From NCBI RefSeq assembly GCF_001571105.1, contig NZ_BCTD01000010.1: a DNA stretch of 64,000 nt. One strand, given 5' to 3'. The notes beneath the pieces are model-generated. The model ran no database searches. It saw only the letters and a list, made by a program, of their open reading frames with translations, and was not told the origin of the DNA. Positions 1-8,297 of the stretch are shown one piece after another; the first letter of the stretch is position 1; every line of letters starts with the position of its first letter. The position numbers and the translations under genes are program-made. Source of the DNA: Azotobacter vinelandii. Its GTDB lineage: Bacteria > Pseudomonadota > Gammaproteobacteria > Pseudomonadales > Pseudomonadaceae.

Positions 1-30
1 CTTGTTACGCTCGAACTTTTCCTTAGCCAT
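1..30 (-). CDS. tuf: Elongation factor Tu, first 10 codons only
   Basis: Only the first ten codons are in the window. They read MAKEKFERNK, the characteristic N-terminus of EF-Tu, the GTPase that delivers aminoacyl-tRNA to the ribosome. The start codon is at 28-30, preceded on the minus strand by a G-rich Shine-Dalgarno-like GGGGTGG. The gene follows tRNA-Tyr, tRNA-Gly and tRNA-Thr on the same strand, the classic tRNA-tufB arrangement, so this is probably the tufB copy. That choice rests on context, because the two tuf copies are near-identical in protein sequence. Confidence 0.93.
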   Translation of the reverse strand, partial: MAKEKFERNK

Positions 31-65
31 CGAAACCACCCCGCAATAATCACACCGCCAAAATA

Positions 66-91
66 AAGGCAGATATTTTCATATCTGCCTT
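66..91 (-). other. Stem-loop between tRNA-Thr and tuf
   Basis: A perfect 11-bp inverted repeat (66-76 and 81-91) with a 4-nt loop lies between the 3' end of tRNA-Thr and the tuf start. It is AU-rich and has no strong U-run on the minus strand. It is therefore more likely an RNA-processing or partial attenuation site in the tRNA-tuf transcript than a full terminator. That role is inferred from its position. Confidence 0.5.
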
Positions 92-97
92 GATATT

Positions 98-173
98 TGG
101 AGCTCATGAGCGGATTTGAACCGCTGACCTCACCCTTACCAAGGGTGTGCTCTACCAACTGAGCTACATGAGC
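98..173 (-). tRNA. tRNA-Thr (anticodon GGT)
   Basis: The minus strand folds as a 76-nt cloverleaf. The acceptor stem is GCTCATG/CATGAGC, the anticodon loop TTGGTAA sits between CACCC and GGGTG, the T-arm contains GGTTCAAATCC, and CCA is encoded at 98-100. Anticodon GGT reads the Thr codon ACC. It is the third gene of the tRNA-Tyr/Gly/Thr operon upstream of tuf. Confidence 0.97.
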
Positions 174-196
174 GAAAAACCCAGCAAAAACCGAAC

Positions 197-270
<74 letters not shown>

Positions 271-296
271 ATAGCCGTTAGGCCAATGCAAAAATC

Positions 297-381
<85 letters not shown>

Positions 382-395
382 TAAAACCCGGCGGC

Positions 396-424
396 ATCAT
401 GCCTCGCCACCCGGTAGCCGTCAA
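396..424 (-). promoter_or_regulatory. Sigma-70 promoter of the tRNA-tuf operon
   Basis: On the minus strand the -35 is TTGACG (419-424) and the -10 is CATGAT (396-401), with a 17-nt spacer. The -10 is followed by a GC-rich discriminator (GCCGCCGGG) before the 5' end of tRNA-Tyr at 381. GC-rich discriminators are typical of stringently controlled stable-RNA promoters. The start point should lie near 388-390. Confidence 0.75.
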
Positions 425-436
425 GAGTTTTCCCTT

Positions 437-457
437 AAAAAACTTGAGCTTAGCTCA
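437..457 (-). terminator. Short Rho-independent terminator after the SPOR gene
   Basis: On the minus strand TGAGC (453-457) and GCTCA (445-449) form a short stem around a 3-nt loop, followed by AG and a run of six T (437-442). It sits about 60 nt beyond the stop of the SPOR-domain gene and just before the tRNA promoter, so it would separate the two transcription units. The stem is only 5 bp, which limits confidence. Confidence 0.5.
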
Positions 458-515
458 CTTGACCGCTGCTTCCCGCGATACTCGAACCAGCCATTGCCTG
501 AAAGCGGGCGCAATT

Positions 516-1187
516 CTATTCAAGGCGAACAGGACTTGCAACCCCCTCACATTCCTTTTTCAGTTGCCGCAACCTGGGGAAGGACTGCACGAGACTATCC
601 ATGAGATGCTCGTCGAACAACCGGGCCCCCTTGGGCGCCACCCTTACCCAATAATCCTGCCGCACCTGTGGCAACTCGCGCATCGCGGGCTCGTAGCCGG
701 CCTCCCTGAAGCGCCGAACTGCAGCTCCCGCGGGCTCGGCCCGCGAGAAAACCCCCAGCGAAATGCCGTTGGTCAGATCTCCTTGAGCGATGACATAACT
801 GTCGATTTTCCTTGCCTGCAGCTCCTTCAACCGCTGCAAAGCTGCATGACGAGACGCCAGCGGTGGCAAGTACACCAGATAATCCTCCGCGACAATGCGC
901 TCGAACCGCTCCAGGCCGGAAGCAATGTCGAGGCTCAGCAGCCGCTGCACGATCTGGCGCCCCCGCTCCTCGGACAATCCGCCCCACAGAAACAGACACT
1001 CGTCTTTTCCGGACCTGCCCCCGCTCAACCGCGCGGCGATCTCCGACTCACTGAGAAGCTGAATTCCCGGCCCCGCATCACGAGACGAAGAAGCAGCACT
1101 TTCATCCCCCTCCCGAAAAGCAAGACGCTCGCTCAAGACCCAATAAGAGAAATTCAATACCACCAGCAAAAGGAAAAGCCAGCGCAT
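516..1187 (-). CDS. SPOR-domain membrane protein
   Basis: A 223-residue protein starting MRWLFLLLVVLNFSYWV, a single N-terminal membrane anchor (about residues 2-18). A linker follows, then a periplasmic C-terminal half with the alternating pattern of a SPOR domain (about 100-180, including LKELQARKIDSYVIAQGD and SLGVFSRAEPA). SPOR domains bind denuded peptidoglycan at division sites. The start at 1187 was preferred over longer in-frame Met codons because it begins at the hydrophobic anchor and lies 8 nt after the coaX stop, giving a birA-coaX-SPOR operon. The same gene stands next to coaX in other pseudomonads. The exact role is not known. Confidence 0.8.
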   Translation of the reverse strand: MRWLFLLLVVLNFSYWVLSERLAFREGDESAASSSRDAGPGIQLLSESEIAARLSGGRSGKDECLFLWGGLSEERGRQIVQRLLSLDIASGLERFERIVAEDYLVYLPPLASRHAALQRLKELQARKIDSYVIAQGDLTNGISLGVFSRAEPAGAAVRRFREAGYEPAMRELPQVRQDYWVRVAPKGARLFDEHLMDSLVQSFPRLRQLKKECEGVASPVRLE

Positions 1188-1195
1188 GCATGACC

Positions 1196-1951
1196 TCAGG
1201 AGGGGATGGGACAGGCGATGGCAAGCCCGGTGAAAATCAGATCCGGCACAACTTTCGCGCGAGGCAAGACATCGGCAACCAAAGAAGCGTCCCCCCCCGT
1301 CAGGAATATCTCGAAACGATCCCCCCAATACTCCTTGGCCAATTCCAACTGGGAAGCGACGAATCCCCTCAGCATCAGGACACAGCCACGCTCGACCGCC
1401 TCGGCCGTGGAACGCCCCGGAGCGAACGACCCGCCCGTCAAGTCGTTGGCGGCAACGGCATCGTAATGGATGCGCCTGGTATGCTCGCGCAATTGACGAC
1501 GCAACAGCGGCAATCCGGGACAGATGAATCCCCCCCTGTGCTCGCCGTCGGCATCGACGAAATCAGCCGTGACCGCGGTTCCCAGATCCAGCACCAGACA
1601 GGCACCGGCCGAGAGTCGGTAGGCAGCGACAACGGCCATCCATCGATCGAGACCGAGCCGCTCATGATTCAAATAGCCGTTTCGCACTCCCGCCAGGCAG
1701 GATGCCGGCCGCACGGCCGACACACGAAGCCCGAACCTTTGCGCAAGAACGCTCTCAAGCCGGGCAACTTCATCGTCGCTACGCACACTGACCATGCGGC
1801 AATGGGCGAACTCATGGGACGTTCGGGCCTCGTCCAGAGCATGGACCAGTTCTTCGATCGATTCGACCACTCCACTCGAGAGCACTCGAGAGAATGCGTC
1901 GATGATTCGCCACTTTATAAAACTGTTGCCACAGTCAAGCTCGACGATCAT
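1196..1951 (-). CDS. coaX: Type III pantothenate kinase
   Basis: About 251 residues. It catalyses the first step of coenzyme A synthesis, ATP-dependent phosphorylation of pantothenate, in the cytosol. The N-terminal ELDCGNSFIKW is the phosphate-binding motif of the ASKHA-fold type III enzymes. LDLGTAVTADFVD (about 123-135) is the second acidic motif, and LTGGDA near the C-terminus is the adenosine-site motif. Two Met codons open the frame (1952-1954 and 1949-1951); the second fits the usual MILELDCGN start. It overlaps the 3' end of birA, so the two are translationally linked, and the SPOR gene follows immediately. Type III enzymes are not feedback-inhibited by CoA and need a monovalent cation (family knowledge). 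Confidence 0.93.
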   Translation of the reverse strand: MIVELDCGNSFIKWRIIDAFSRVLSSGVVESIEELVHALDEARTSHEFAHCRMVSVRSDDEVARLESVLAQRFGLRVSAVRPASCLAGVRNGYLNHERLGLDRWMAVVAAYRLSAGACLVLDLGTAVTADFVDADGEHRGGFICPGLPLLRRQLREHTRRIHYDAVAANDLTGGSFAPGRSTAEAVERGCVLMLRGFVASQLELAKEYWGDRFEIFLTGGDASLVADVLPRAKVVPDLIFTGLAIACPIPS

Positions 1952-2900
1952 CACGCAACCTCAGGCTGATCTCTCCACCACTGAAACGCTGCTCCACCCC
2001 GCCAACGCTCAGGCGCAGGGCCCCCACACGGTCGATCCCCAGGACCATCCCCTCGATCCGTTGCGTCCCCGAAGCCAGCATCACTTCGCGCCCCTGCCAC
2101 AAGTGGTTCGACTCCCACTCTTCCTGAAACGCGGCGAACCCCAGTTCCGCATGTCGGCTCAAGTGCTCATGCAACTGCCGACTCAATACACAGACGAATT
2201 CATTTCGATCGACCATGCGCTGTAGTTCCAGTTTCATGGAAGTCCAGGGCTGTTCGATACCCTCCGCATTCGCCATATTGACGTTTACACCGACTCCCAC
2301 GACGACATGGCAGACATCCGCAGGATCGCCGGTCAACTCCAGGAGAATTCCTGCAATCTTTTTTCCGCCCACCAGAATATCGTTCGGCCATTTCAAGCCG
2401 GCGTCATCGAGACCCGATGCCCGCAGCGCCCGCATCACCGCCAGGCCCACCACGAGACTCAGGCCTTCCAACTGGCGAGCCCCCTTTTGAACTCGCAGCA
2501 CCAGACTCGAATAGACATTCACTCCGAACGGACTTTGCCAAATACGGCCGCGCCGCCCACGCCCGGAAGTCTGTCTCTCCGACAGGACGAGAAAAGGCGG
2601 CTCGACGCCCTTGGCTACGAGTCTGGTCGCCTCGGCGCTCGTCGAATCCACTGACTCGTAAATATGAAAGGGCCAGATATCGGACAAACCCTTGTCACGC
2701 AGTACCGCATCGTTCAACAAAACCAATGGACTGGCCAACTGATAACCCCGCCCCCGCACCCGGTTCAACGCTATCCCCAGCTCGGACTCCAGCCGCTGCA
2801 CCTGTTTCCAGACGGCATTCCGACTGATGCACAATGCATCGCCAATTGCCTGTCCGGAATGAAAACGACCATCTTCAAGGAGCCTCAACAAAGTCAGCAT
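1935..2900 (-). CDS. birA: Bifunctional biotin-protein ligase / biotin operon repressor
   Basis: 321 residues. The N-terminal winged helix (about 1-60, MLTLLRLLEDGRFHSGQAI... ending in RGRGYQL) is the DNA-binding domain of repressor-type BirA. The ligase core has SERQTSGRGRRGRIWQSPFG (ATP and biotin binding) and LKWPNDI, followed by the C-terminal SH3-like domain. It activates biotin to biotinyl-AMP and attaches it to the carboxylase carrier protein. As a dimer with biotinyl-AMP it represses the bio genes. A matching operator lies in this window at 9460-9492. Start 2900 was chosen because the HTH begins there; upstream Met codons would add an unlikely extension. The 3' end overlaps coaX. Confidence 0.95.
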   Translation of the reverse strand: MLTLLRLLEDGRFHSGQAIGDALCISRNAVWKQVQRLESELGIALNRVRGRGYQLASPLVLLNDAVLRDKGLSDIWPFHIYESVDSTSAEATRLVAKGVEPPFLVLSERQTSGRGRRGRIWQSPFGVNVYSSLVLRVQKGARQLEGLSLVVGLAVMRALRASGLDDAGLKWPNDILVGGKKIAGILLELTGDPADVCHVVVGVGVNVNMANAEGIEQPWTSMKLELQRMVDRNEFVCVLSRQLHEHLSRHAELGFAAFQEEWESNHLWQGREVMLASGTQRIEGMVLGIDRVGALRLSVGGVEQRFSGGEISLRLRDDRRA

Positions 2901-3008
2901 TCCATGCTCCGTATCAATATGACGCATGACGCCGGCATCATAGCGGCCTCCCTCCCGAAACCCCAGCACCCCTGCCGGAGCGCCACAGAAGCAAACAGCA
3001 CCTCGCCA

Positions 3009-3941
3009 TCACCCCCATCCCCATCTCAACACATGAAAGAACACCGGCGCCGCAAAGCACACCGAATCCAGCCGGTCGAGCATGCCGCCATGCCCTTCGA
3101 TCATGTGGCCCCAATCCTTCACGCCGCGGTCGCGCTTGATGGCGGACATGACCAGCCCGCCGAAGAAACCGAGCAGCGTGACGGTCAGGGCGATGGCGAA
3201 CGCCTGCCAGAGGTCGAACGGGGTGATCCAGTGGAGTGCGGTACCGGCCAGGGTGGCGAGAGCGATGCCGCCGGCGAAGCCTTCGACGGTCTTGGACGGC
3301 GACAGGCGCGGAGCGATCCTGCGCTTGCCGAAGAGCTTGCCGCAGACGTACTGCAGCACGTCGGAGAGTTGTACCACCAGCACCAGCCAGGCGATCAGCA
3401 ACAGGTTGCGCCCCTCGTACCCCGGGATATCGAGGTTCAGCAGGGCCGGCACGTGGGAGATACAGAACACCGCGATCATGGTGCCCCACTGCACCTTGGC
3501 CGCGCGTTCGAGAAAGGCGCCGGTATCGCCACCGAGGGCGGCGAGAATCGGCAGCAGGAGGAAGACATAGACCGGGATGAAGATCGAGAACAACCCGTAC
3601 CAGTCCACCGCGACCAACAGGTACTGCAGCGGCAGCACCAGATAGAAGGCCGCCGCCAGCGCCGGGTAATCGCTGCCGCGGGTCGGGGTCAGGGTGATGA
3701 ACTCGCGCAGGGCGAAAAAGGATACGGCGCCGAACAGCAGGATCACCGCGCCGTGGCCGAGCCAGAAGGCGATGCCGAGCAGCGCGACCATCACCCACCA
3801 GGCGTTGATCCGCGCGTTGAGGTTGTCGATCAGCGGATCGGGGACGCCCCGGCGGCGCCACTGGAGGACGAAGCCGATCAGCGAGGCCAGCGCCAGCAGG
3901 GCGCCGATGCCGACGAACAGGAAGAGGGTATCGGCTTGCAT
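3009..3941 (-). CDS. CDP-diglyceride synthetase-like protein (CdsA family)
   Basis: 310 residues with about eight predicted membrane segments. The C-terminal signature of phosphatidate cytidylyltransferases is clear: SAIKRDRGVKDWGHM followed by GHGGMLDRLD (about 257-283), with the paired acidic residues that bind Mg-CTP. One usual Pro/Gly just before the GHGG part is Glu. The family makes CDP-diacylglycerol from phosphatidate and CTP. The start at 3941 overlaps the stop of the plsC-like gene by one base (TGATG), so the two are coupled. A housekeeping cdsA would be expected elsewhere next to uppS and dxr, so this is probably a second copy dedicated to the small lipid cluster here. Confidence 0.88.
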   Translation of the reverse strand: MQADTLFLFVGIGALLALASLIGFVLQWRRRGVPDPLIDNLNARINAWWVMVALLGIAFWLGHGAVILLFGAVSFFALREFITLTPTRGSDYPALAAAFYLVLPLQYLLVAVDWYGLFSIFIPVYVFLLLPILAALGGDTGAFLERAAKVQWGTMIAVFCISHVPALLNLDIPGYEGRNLLLIAWLVLVVQLSDVLQYVCGKLFGKRRIAPRLSPSKTVEGFAGGIALATLAGTALHWITPFDLWQAFAIALTVTLLGFFGGLVMSAIKRDRGVKDWGHMIEGHGGMLDRLDSVCFAAPVFFHVLRWGWG

Positions 3942-4633
3942 CAGGCGGCCTCCACGGCCAGGTTCAGCAGGGCTTCGCGGGCGCGGGCGAGGAACTCCTC
4001 CTTGCGCTCGCCGGAGTCGAGGCTCAGGGGCGCGCCGAAGGTCACCGTGCACAGCAGCGGCAATGGCAGTACGCGGCCCTTGGGCATCACCCGATTGAGG
4101 TTGGCGATCCACACCGGAACCAGCTCGACCTGCGGGCAGTCACGGGCGAGGCGGTAGAGGCCGCTTCTGAACGGCAGCAACCCCTCTGCGGGATTGCGCG
4201 TGCCCTCGGGAAAAAGGATCAGCGAGTCGCCGCCGGCCAGGGCATCGAGCAACGGCTGCAGCGGATTGCTGTGCCGATCGCGCAGTTCGCGGTCGACCAG
4301 CACGCCGTGGAATACCCGCTGGATCAGGAAACGGCGCAGCCGGTCGCGCAGCCAGTAGTCGGCGCCGGCTACCGGACGGGTACGCATACGCAGCGCCGGC
4401 GGCAGCGACGACCAGAGCAGAACGAAATCGGCATGGCTGCTGTGATTGGCGAAATAGACGCGCTGCCTCGCCTCCGGCGCGCAACCGCGCCACAGGCTGC
4501 GCGCGCCGGTGAGCAGGCGGGCGAAGCCGATGATCGGCCAGGCCAGCAGGCGCTGCGTCCACGAGGAGCATGGCCGCGGCACGGAAGTGCCGGGCGATTC
4601 TTCGCCGGGCGGGGGAGTCTGCGAGTCGTTCAT
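3941..4633 (-). CDS. PlsC-like 1-acylglycerol-3-phosphate acyltransferase
   Basis: 230 residues. The acyltransferase motif I NHSSHAD (HX4D) and motif III FPEGTR are both intact, and a hydrophobic segment near residues 25-40 probably anchors it to the inner membrane. The family transfers acyl groups to lysophosphatidic acid to make phosphatidate, the substrate of the CdsA-like product of the next, overlapping gene. The start at 4633 (MNDSQTPPPGEES) was chosen over an upstream in-frame Met that would lie further from the preceding gene. It is the middle gene of the set running CDP-alcohol transferase, acyltransferase, cytidylyltransferase. Confidence 0.87.
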   Translation of the reverse strand: MNDSQTPPPGEESPGTSVPRPCSSWTQRLLAWPIIGFARLLTGARSLWRGCAPEARQRVYFANHSSHADFVLLWSSLPPALRMRTRPVAGADYWLRDRLRRFLIQRVFHGVLVDRELRDRHSNPLQPLLDALAGGDSLILFPEGTRNPAEGLLPFRSGLYRLARDCPQVELVPVWIANLNRVMPKGRVLPLPLLCTVTFGAPLSLDSGERKEEFLARAREALLNLAVEAA

Positions 4634-4778
4634 CGGATCGTTCCTTGCTGGCGATATGCACGTAGAGAAGGGGCGTCGGCGATGCGCCACCCAGCCCGTT
4701 CCCTCGACCCCGGCCTCCTCGCGCCCCTGTATTCCCGCAGTCGTCTCCCGCATGCGGACGAAGGGAGCCTCAAGCCGC

Positions 4779-5402
4779 TCAGGCCGGAGGATGGTTCCGC
4801 CCGGCCTCGGCGAGGCCCTGGCGCACGCGGTTGGCCAGGGTCCAGAGCAGCAGCGCGGCGATCAGCACGAGCAGGCCGTCGATCCAGGCGCCGGGCAGCA
4901 GGCCGCTGGCGACGCCCACGCCGAGCAGGCCGAAACAGAAGGCCCGATCGCTCTTGCCCATCGGCCCGTCGTAGCGTCGCGTGGCGCCGGCCAGCGGTCC
5001 CATGACCCCGGCGTATTCGACGACCAGCGCGAGCAGGGCCGCCAGCACCACCCATAGGGGCGTAACCCCCGGCAGCAGCGCGAAAGGCAGGATGAGCGCG
5101 CTGTCGGCGATCACATCGCACAATTCGTTGAGGTAGGCACCGAGGCGCGACTGCTGGCCGAACTCGCGGGCGAGCATGCCATCGATGGCGTTCAGCGCCA
5201 TGCGCAGGAACATCCACAGCGGAATCAGGGCGAACAGCCGGGCATGTTCGGCGAAAGCGGCGACCAACGCGCCCAGAAGCACGGAAACCACGGCAGCGGC
5301 GAGGGTCACCTGGTTGGCAGTGACGCCACACGCCTGGAGGCGCCGCACGAGAGGGCGCAGCAGGTTCTGGAAGCGCGGCTTGAGCTGGTAGATGGAAGGC
5401 AT
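4779..5402 (-). CDS. CDP-alcohol phosphatidyltransferase family protein
   Basis: 207 residues, mostly membrane-embedded. The family active-site motif DG(x2)AR(x8)G(x3)D(x3)D appears as DGMLAREFGQQSRLG followed by AYLNELCD (about 84-106). The third conserved acidic position is Asn (LNEL) instead of Asp. I believe this is a subfamily trait rather than damage, but it means the acceptor alcohol cannot be assumed. Such enzymes condense CDP-diacylglycerol with an alcohol to make a phospholipid. It would use the product of the CdsA-like protein two genes on. It follows bioC after 88 nt on the same strand, where other pseudomonads carry bioD. Confidence 0.85.
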   Translation of the reverse strand: MPSIYQLKPRFQNLLRPLVRRLQACGVTANQVTLAAAVVSVLLGALVAAFAEHARLFALIPLWMFLRMALNAIDGMLAREFGQQSRLGAYLNELCDVIADSALILPFALLPGVTPLWVVLAALLALVVEYAGVMGPLAGATRRYDGPMGKSDRAFCFGLLGVGVASGLLPGAWIDGLLVLIAALLLWTLANRVRQGLAEAGRNHPPA

Positions 5403-5490
5403 GGGCAGGGTCCGTCGCCGGGCGTACTGGCAGAAGAGTAGCGCACGATAGCCGCCGCGCCCGCCCGGCATCCGTGCTGCACGGCATGGC

Positions 5491-6294
5491 TTATTCGAGG
5501 CGCCGGCGCAGCACGCCGTAGACCGGCAGCCAGGTGGCCGGCAGCCCCGCGGGCGTACGCAGACGCTCGTAGGCCTCGACCAGCGCCAGCAGCCGCGCGC
5601 GGCCGGTGAGACCGTCCGGACGGCCGGGGTTGAGGTTGTGCGCACCGAGCGCCTTGAGTTCGTGAGTCAGTTGGCGCAGGTCGCGGTAGTACAGCAGCCG
5701 CGTCTCCATGTGCAAGTCGAGAATGTCGAGACCGCTGTCGGCGCACAGTTGCCGGTAATCCCTGAAACGGCGGAAGCGGTTGACATGGACGAAGCCGTCG
5801 ACCGCCTGCCAACTATCGTGCAACTCCTGCAGGGTGCCGACACACAGGCTGCTGAAAGCGAAGACGCCGCCCGGACGCAGCACCCGGTGCGCCTCGCCGA
5901 GCACCGCGGCGAAGTCGCCGCACCATTGCAGCGCCAGGCTGGAGAACAGCAGATCCTGGCTGGCTCCGGCCAGCGGCAGACACTCGGCGTCGCCGCAGAC
6001 GAAGTGCGCCGCACCGCCGCGCGGCCGGGCGTGGCGCAGCATGCCTTCGGCGAGATCCAGCGCCATGCCCTGCCCGGCGGGAAAACGTTCGGCCAATGCC
6101 TGGGAGAAATGACCGGTACCGCTCCCCAGGTCGACCCAGCGCTGCGCGCGCATGGCGGCCGGCAAGCGAGCTAGCAATTCGGCGCCGACCGCGCGCTGCA
6201 GCCCGGCCACGCCGTCGTAGCTGGCCGCGGCGCGGGAGAAGGAGGCGGCGATCCGGCGCTTGTCCGGCAGCACGTTCGGGTTGGCGTCAGTCAT
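5491..6294 (-). CDS. bioC: Malonyl-ACP O-methyltransferase
   Basis: 267 residues. BioC methylates the free carboxyl of malonyl-ACP to disguise it as a fatty acid synthesis primer, the first step of pimeloyl formation for biotin. The SAM-binding motif I, VDLGSGTGHFSQALAER, is at about 48-64. The C-terminal half carries the helical cap typical of BioC (YYRDLRQLTHELKALGAHNLN). The start at 6294 gives an 8-bp overlap with bioH, consistent with translational coupling. It is the last bio gene of the cluster: bioD, which follows bioC in other pseudomonads, is not present, and the next gene is a lipid enzyme. Confidence 0.93.
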   Translation of the reverse strand: MTDANPNVLPDKRRIAASFSRAAASYDGVAGLQRAVGAELLARLPAAMRAQRWVDLGSGTGHFSQALAERFPAGQGMALDLAEGMLRHARPRGGAAHFVCGDAECLPLAGASQDLLFSSLALQWCGDFAAVLGEAHRVLRPGGVFAFSSLCVGTLQELHDSWQAVDGFVHVNRFRRFRDYRQLCADSGLDILDLHMETRLLYYRDLRQLTHELKALGAHNLNPGRPDGLTGRARLLALVEAYERLRTPAGLPATWLPVYGVLRRRLE

Positions 6295-7009
6295 CGCCGG
6301 CCTCGCGGATGAAAGCGGCCAGGCGCGCGGCCAGTGCCTGCGGCCGTTCGAGGACGAAGGCATGGCCGGTCCCGGCGACGCGCTCGACCACACCGCGCGA
6401 CAGCAAGGCCTGGAGAGGCTCGGCCGCCGCCACCGGGACCAAGGCGTCGGCCTCGGCCAGCAGGTGCAGTTGCGGACCGGCGAAGGCCGCCAGCGCCGCT
6501 CGGTTGTCCAGCGCGGCGAGTACCTCGAGGCCGGCGAGCCGCTGCGCCGTTTCTTCTGCCGGGATGCCCTGGTTGAGCCGGCGCGACAGGCTGCGGGCCT
6601 CGGCGCACCCCTGGCAGCAGAGCAGCGCGAAGCGCTTGAGAATGGCAACGCTGTCCTGCGCGCAGCCGTCGCGGAAAACGGCGAAGACGTCCGGGGGCAT
6701 CGCCTGCGGCCAGTCCGCGCCGGCGACGAAACGGGCATTGCTGGCCAGCGTCAGCAGCCCGCGGCAACCTTCGCCGCGCCGCGCCGCCAACGCCGTGGCG
6801 AGCATGCCGCCGAGCGACCAGCCGCCGAGCCAGGCACCCTGCGGCAAACGGGCGTCCAGTTCGGCGAGCCAGGCCTCGGGATCGCTCTCGTCCAGTGCCG
6901 GCAGCCCGGCCAGTCCGACATCCAAGCCCCGCTCGCGCAAGGCGCCTGCCAGCGGCTCCAGGGCAGCCCGGCCTAGGCCCCAGCCGGGCAACAGGATCAG
7001 CCGAGTCAT
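6287..7009 (-). CDS. bioH: Pimeloyl-ACP methyl ester carboxylesterase
   Basis: 240 residues, alpha/beta hydrolase fold. The nucleophile elbow is GWSLGGM, the catalytic His lies in AGTGHAFVLE near the C-terminus, and the N-terminus LILLPGWGLG gives the oxyanion-hole region. BioH removes the methyl group that BioC added once the pimeloyl chain is complete. It overlaps bioF by 4 bp (ATGA at 7006-7009) and bioC by 8 bp, so it is embedded in the bio operon. This fits dedicated biotin synthesis rather than a stand-alone esterase. Confidence 0.92.
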   Translation of the reverse strand: MTRLILLPGWGLGRAALEPLAGALRERGLDVGLAGLPALDESDPEAWLAELDARLPQGAWLGGWSLGGMLATALAARRGEGCRGLLTLASNARFVAGADWPQAMPPDVFAVFRDGCAQDSVAILKRFALLCCQGCAEARSLSRRLNQGIPAEETAQRLAGLEVLAALDNRAALAAFAGPQLHLLAEADALVPVAAAEPLQALLSRGVVERVAGTGHAFVLERPQALAARLAAFIREAGDD

Positions 7010-8181
7010 GCGTCTTCCTCCGCAGGCAACAGGGCCTGGCATTCGCCCAGCGCGGCGAGTAGACAGTCGACCTGCTCTTCGGTGTGGGCGGCGGAAAGGG
7101 TCACTCGCAGCCGCGCGGTGCCGGCCGGCACGGTCGGCGGACGGATGGCGCCAACCAGGAAACCGCGCTCGCGCAACAGACGGGAGAACTCCACGGCACG
7201 GGCGCTGGCGCCGATCAGCAGCGGCTGGATCGGCGTCGGGCTGTCCATCAACTCCAGGCCCAGTTCGACGGCGCCGGCACGGAAGCGGGCGATCAGGCGG
7301 GTCAGGTGCTCGCGGCGCCAACCCTCGGTGCGCAGCAGTTCGAGACTCTTCAAGGTGGCGCAGGCCAGCGCTGGCGGCTGGCTGGTGGTGTAGATGTAGG
7401 GGCGGGCGAACTGGATCAGCGTCTCGATCAGTTCCTCACTACCGGCGACGAAGGCCCCGGCGGTGCCGAAGGCCTTGCCCAGGGTACCGACCAGCACCGG
7501 CACATCCTCCGGCCCCAGGCCGAAATGCTCGACGATACCGCCACCGTGAGCGCCCAGCGGACCGAAGCCGTGGGCGTCGTCGACCATGACCCAGGCGCCC
7601 TTCTCCCTTGCCGCGGCGCAGAGCGCCGGCAGGTTCGCCAGGTCGCCGTCCATGCTGAACACACCATCGGTGACCACCAGAGTGTTGCCCGTCGCCTTGT
7701 CCAGACGACCGACGAGGCTCGCCGGATCGTTGTGCAGATAGCGCGAAAAGCGCGCTCCGGAGAGCAGCCCGGCATCCAGCAGCGAAGCGTGATTGAGGCG
7801 GTCCTCCAGCACGCTGTCGCCCTGCCCCACCAGCGCCGTCACCGCCGCCAGGTTGGCCATGTAGCCGGTGGAGAACAACAGCGCGCGCGGGCGGCCGGTG
7901 AATTCGGCGAGCGCCTCCTCCAGCCGGTGATGCGGCGTGCCGTGGCCGACGACCAGGTGCGAGGCGCCACCGCCGACGCCCCAGTGCGCGGCGCCGTCCT
8001 GCAGGGCGCGGACCACCTCGGGATGATTGGCCAGCCCCAAGTAGTCGTTGGAGCAGAAGGCCAGCAGCGGCCGTCCGTCGACGAGCACCTCCGGTCCCTG
8101 GGGACTTTCCAGCAGCGGGCGCTGGCGGTAGAGGTGCTCGGCGCGGCGGGCGGCGAGGCGAGCGGCGAGATCGAAGCTCAT
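7006..8181 (-). CDS. bioF: 8-amino-7-oxononanoate synthase
   Basis: 391 residues, a PLP-dependent alpha-oxoamine synthase that condenses pimeloyl-ACP/CoA with L-alanine. The PLP lysine lies in VGTLGKAFGTAGAF (about 235-248), VVTDGVFSMDGD is the cofactor-contact motif, and the N-terminal FCSNDYLGLANHPEV is diagnostic. It follows bioB after a 116-nt gap that holds two hairpins (8207-8264) and overlaps bioH by 4 bp. Its length matches the family. Confidence 0.95.
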   Translation of the reverse strand: MSFDLAARLAARRAEHLYRQRPLLESPQGPEVLVDGRPLLAFCSNDYLGLANHPEVVRALQDGAAHWGVGGGASHLVVGHGTPHHRLEEALAEFTGRPRALLFSTGYMANLAAVTALVGQGDSVLEDRLNHASLLDAGLLSGARFSRYLHNDPASLVGRLDKATGNTLVVTDGVFSMDGDLANLPALCAAAREKGAWVMVDDAHGFGPLGAHGGGIVEHFGLGPEDVPVLVGTLGKAFGTAGAFVAGSEELIETLIQFARPYIYTTSQPPALACATLKSLELLRTEGWRREHLTRLIARFRAGAVELGLELMDSPTPIQPLLIGASARAVEFSRLLRERGFLVGAIRPPTVPAGTARLRVTLSAAHTEEQVDCLLAALGECQALLPAEEDA

Positions 8182-8206
8182 TGGACTATCCGCAGGAGTA
8201 AGGGAC

Positions 8207-8264
8207 GGTGGATAACCGCAAGCGGGTTATCCACCCTACGAACAGGTTTCGACCTGCGTAGGGT
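8207..8264. repeat. Two adjacent hairpins between bioB and bioF
   Basis: The first hairpin is a perfect 11-bp inverted repeat, GGTGGATAACC (8207-8217) with its complement at 8225-8235. The second pairs ACCCTACG (8233-8240) with 8257-8264, extended by CAGGT/ACCTG inside. A third copy of the GGTGGAT word follows at 8262-8268. The motif built on TAGGGTGGATAA...TTATCCACC resembles a dispersed intergenic repeat of pseudomonads. In this position it could modulate bioF expression relative to bioB by mRNA processing; that role is an inference. Confidence 0.6.
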
Positions 8265-8297
8265 GGATGGCGCTTTATCCATCCAGCAAGCGAAGGA

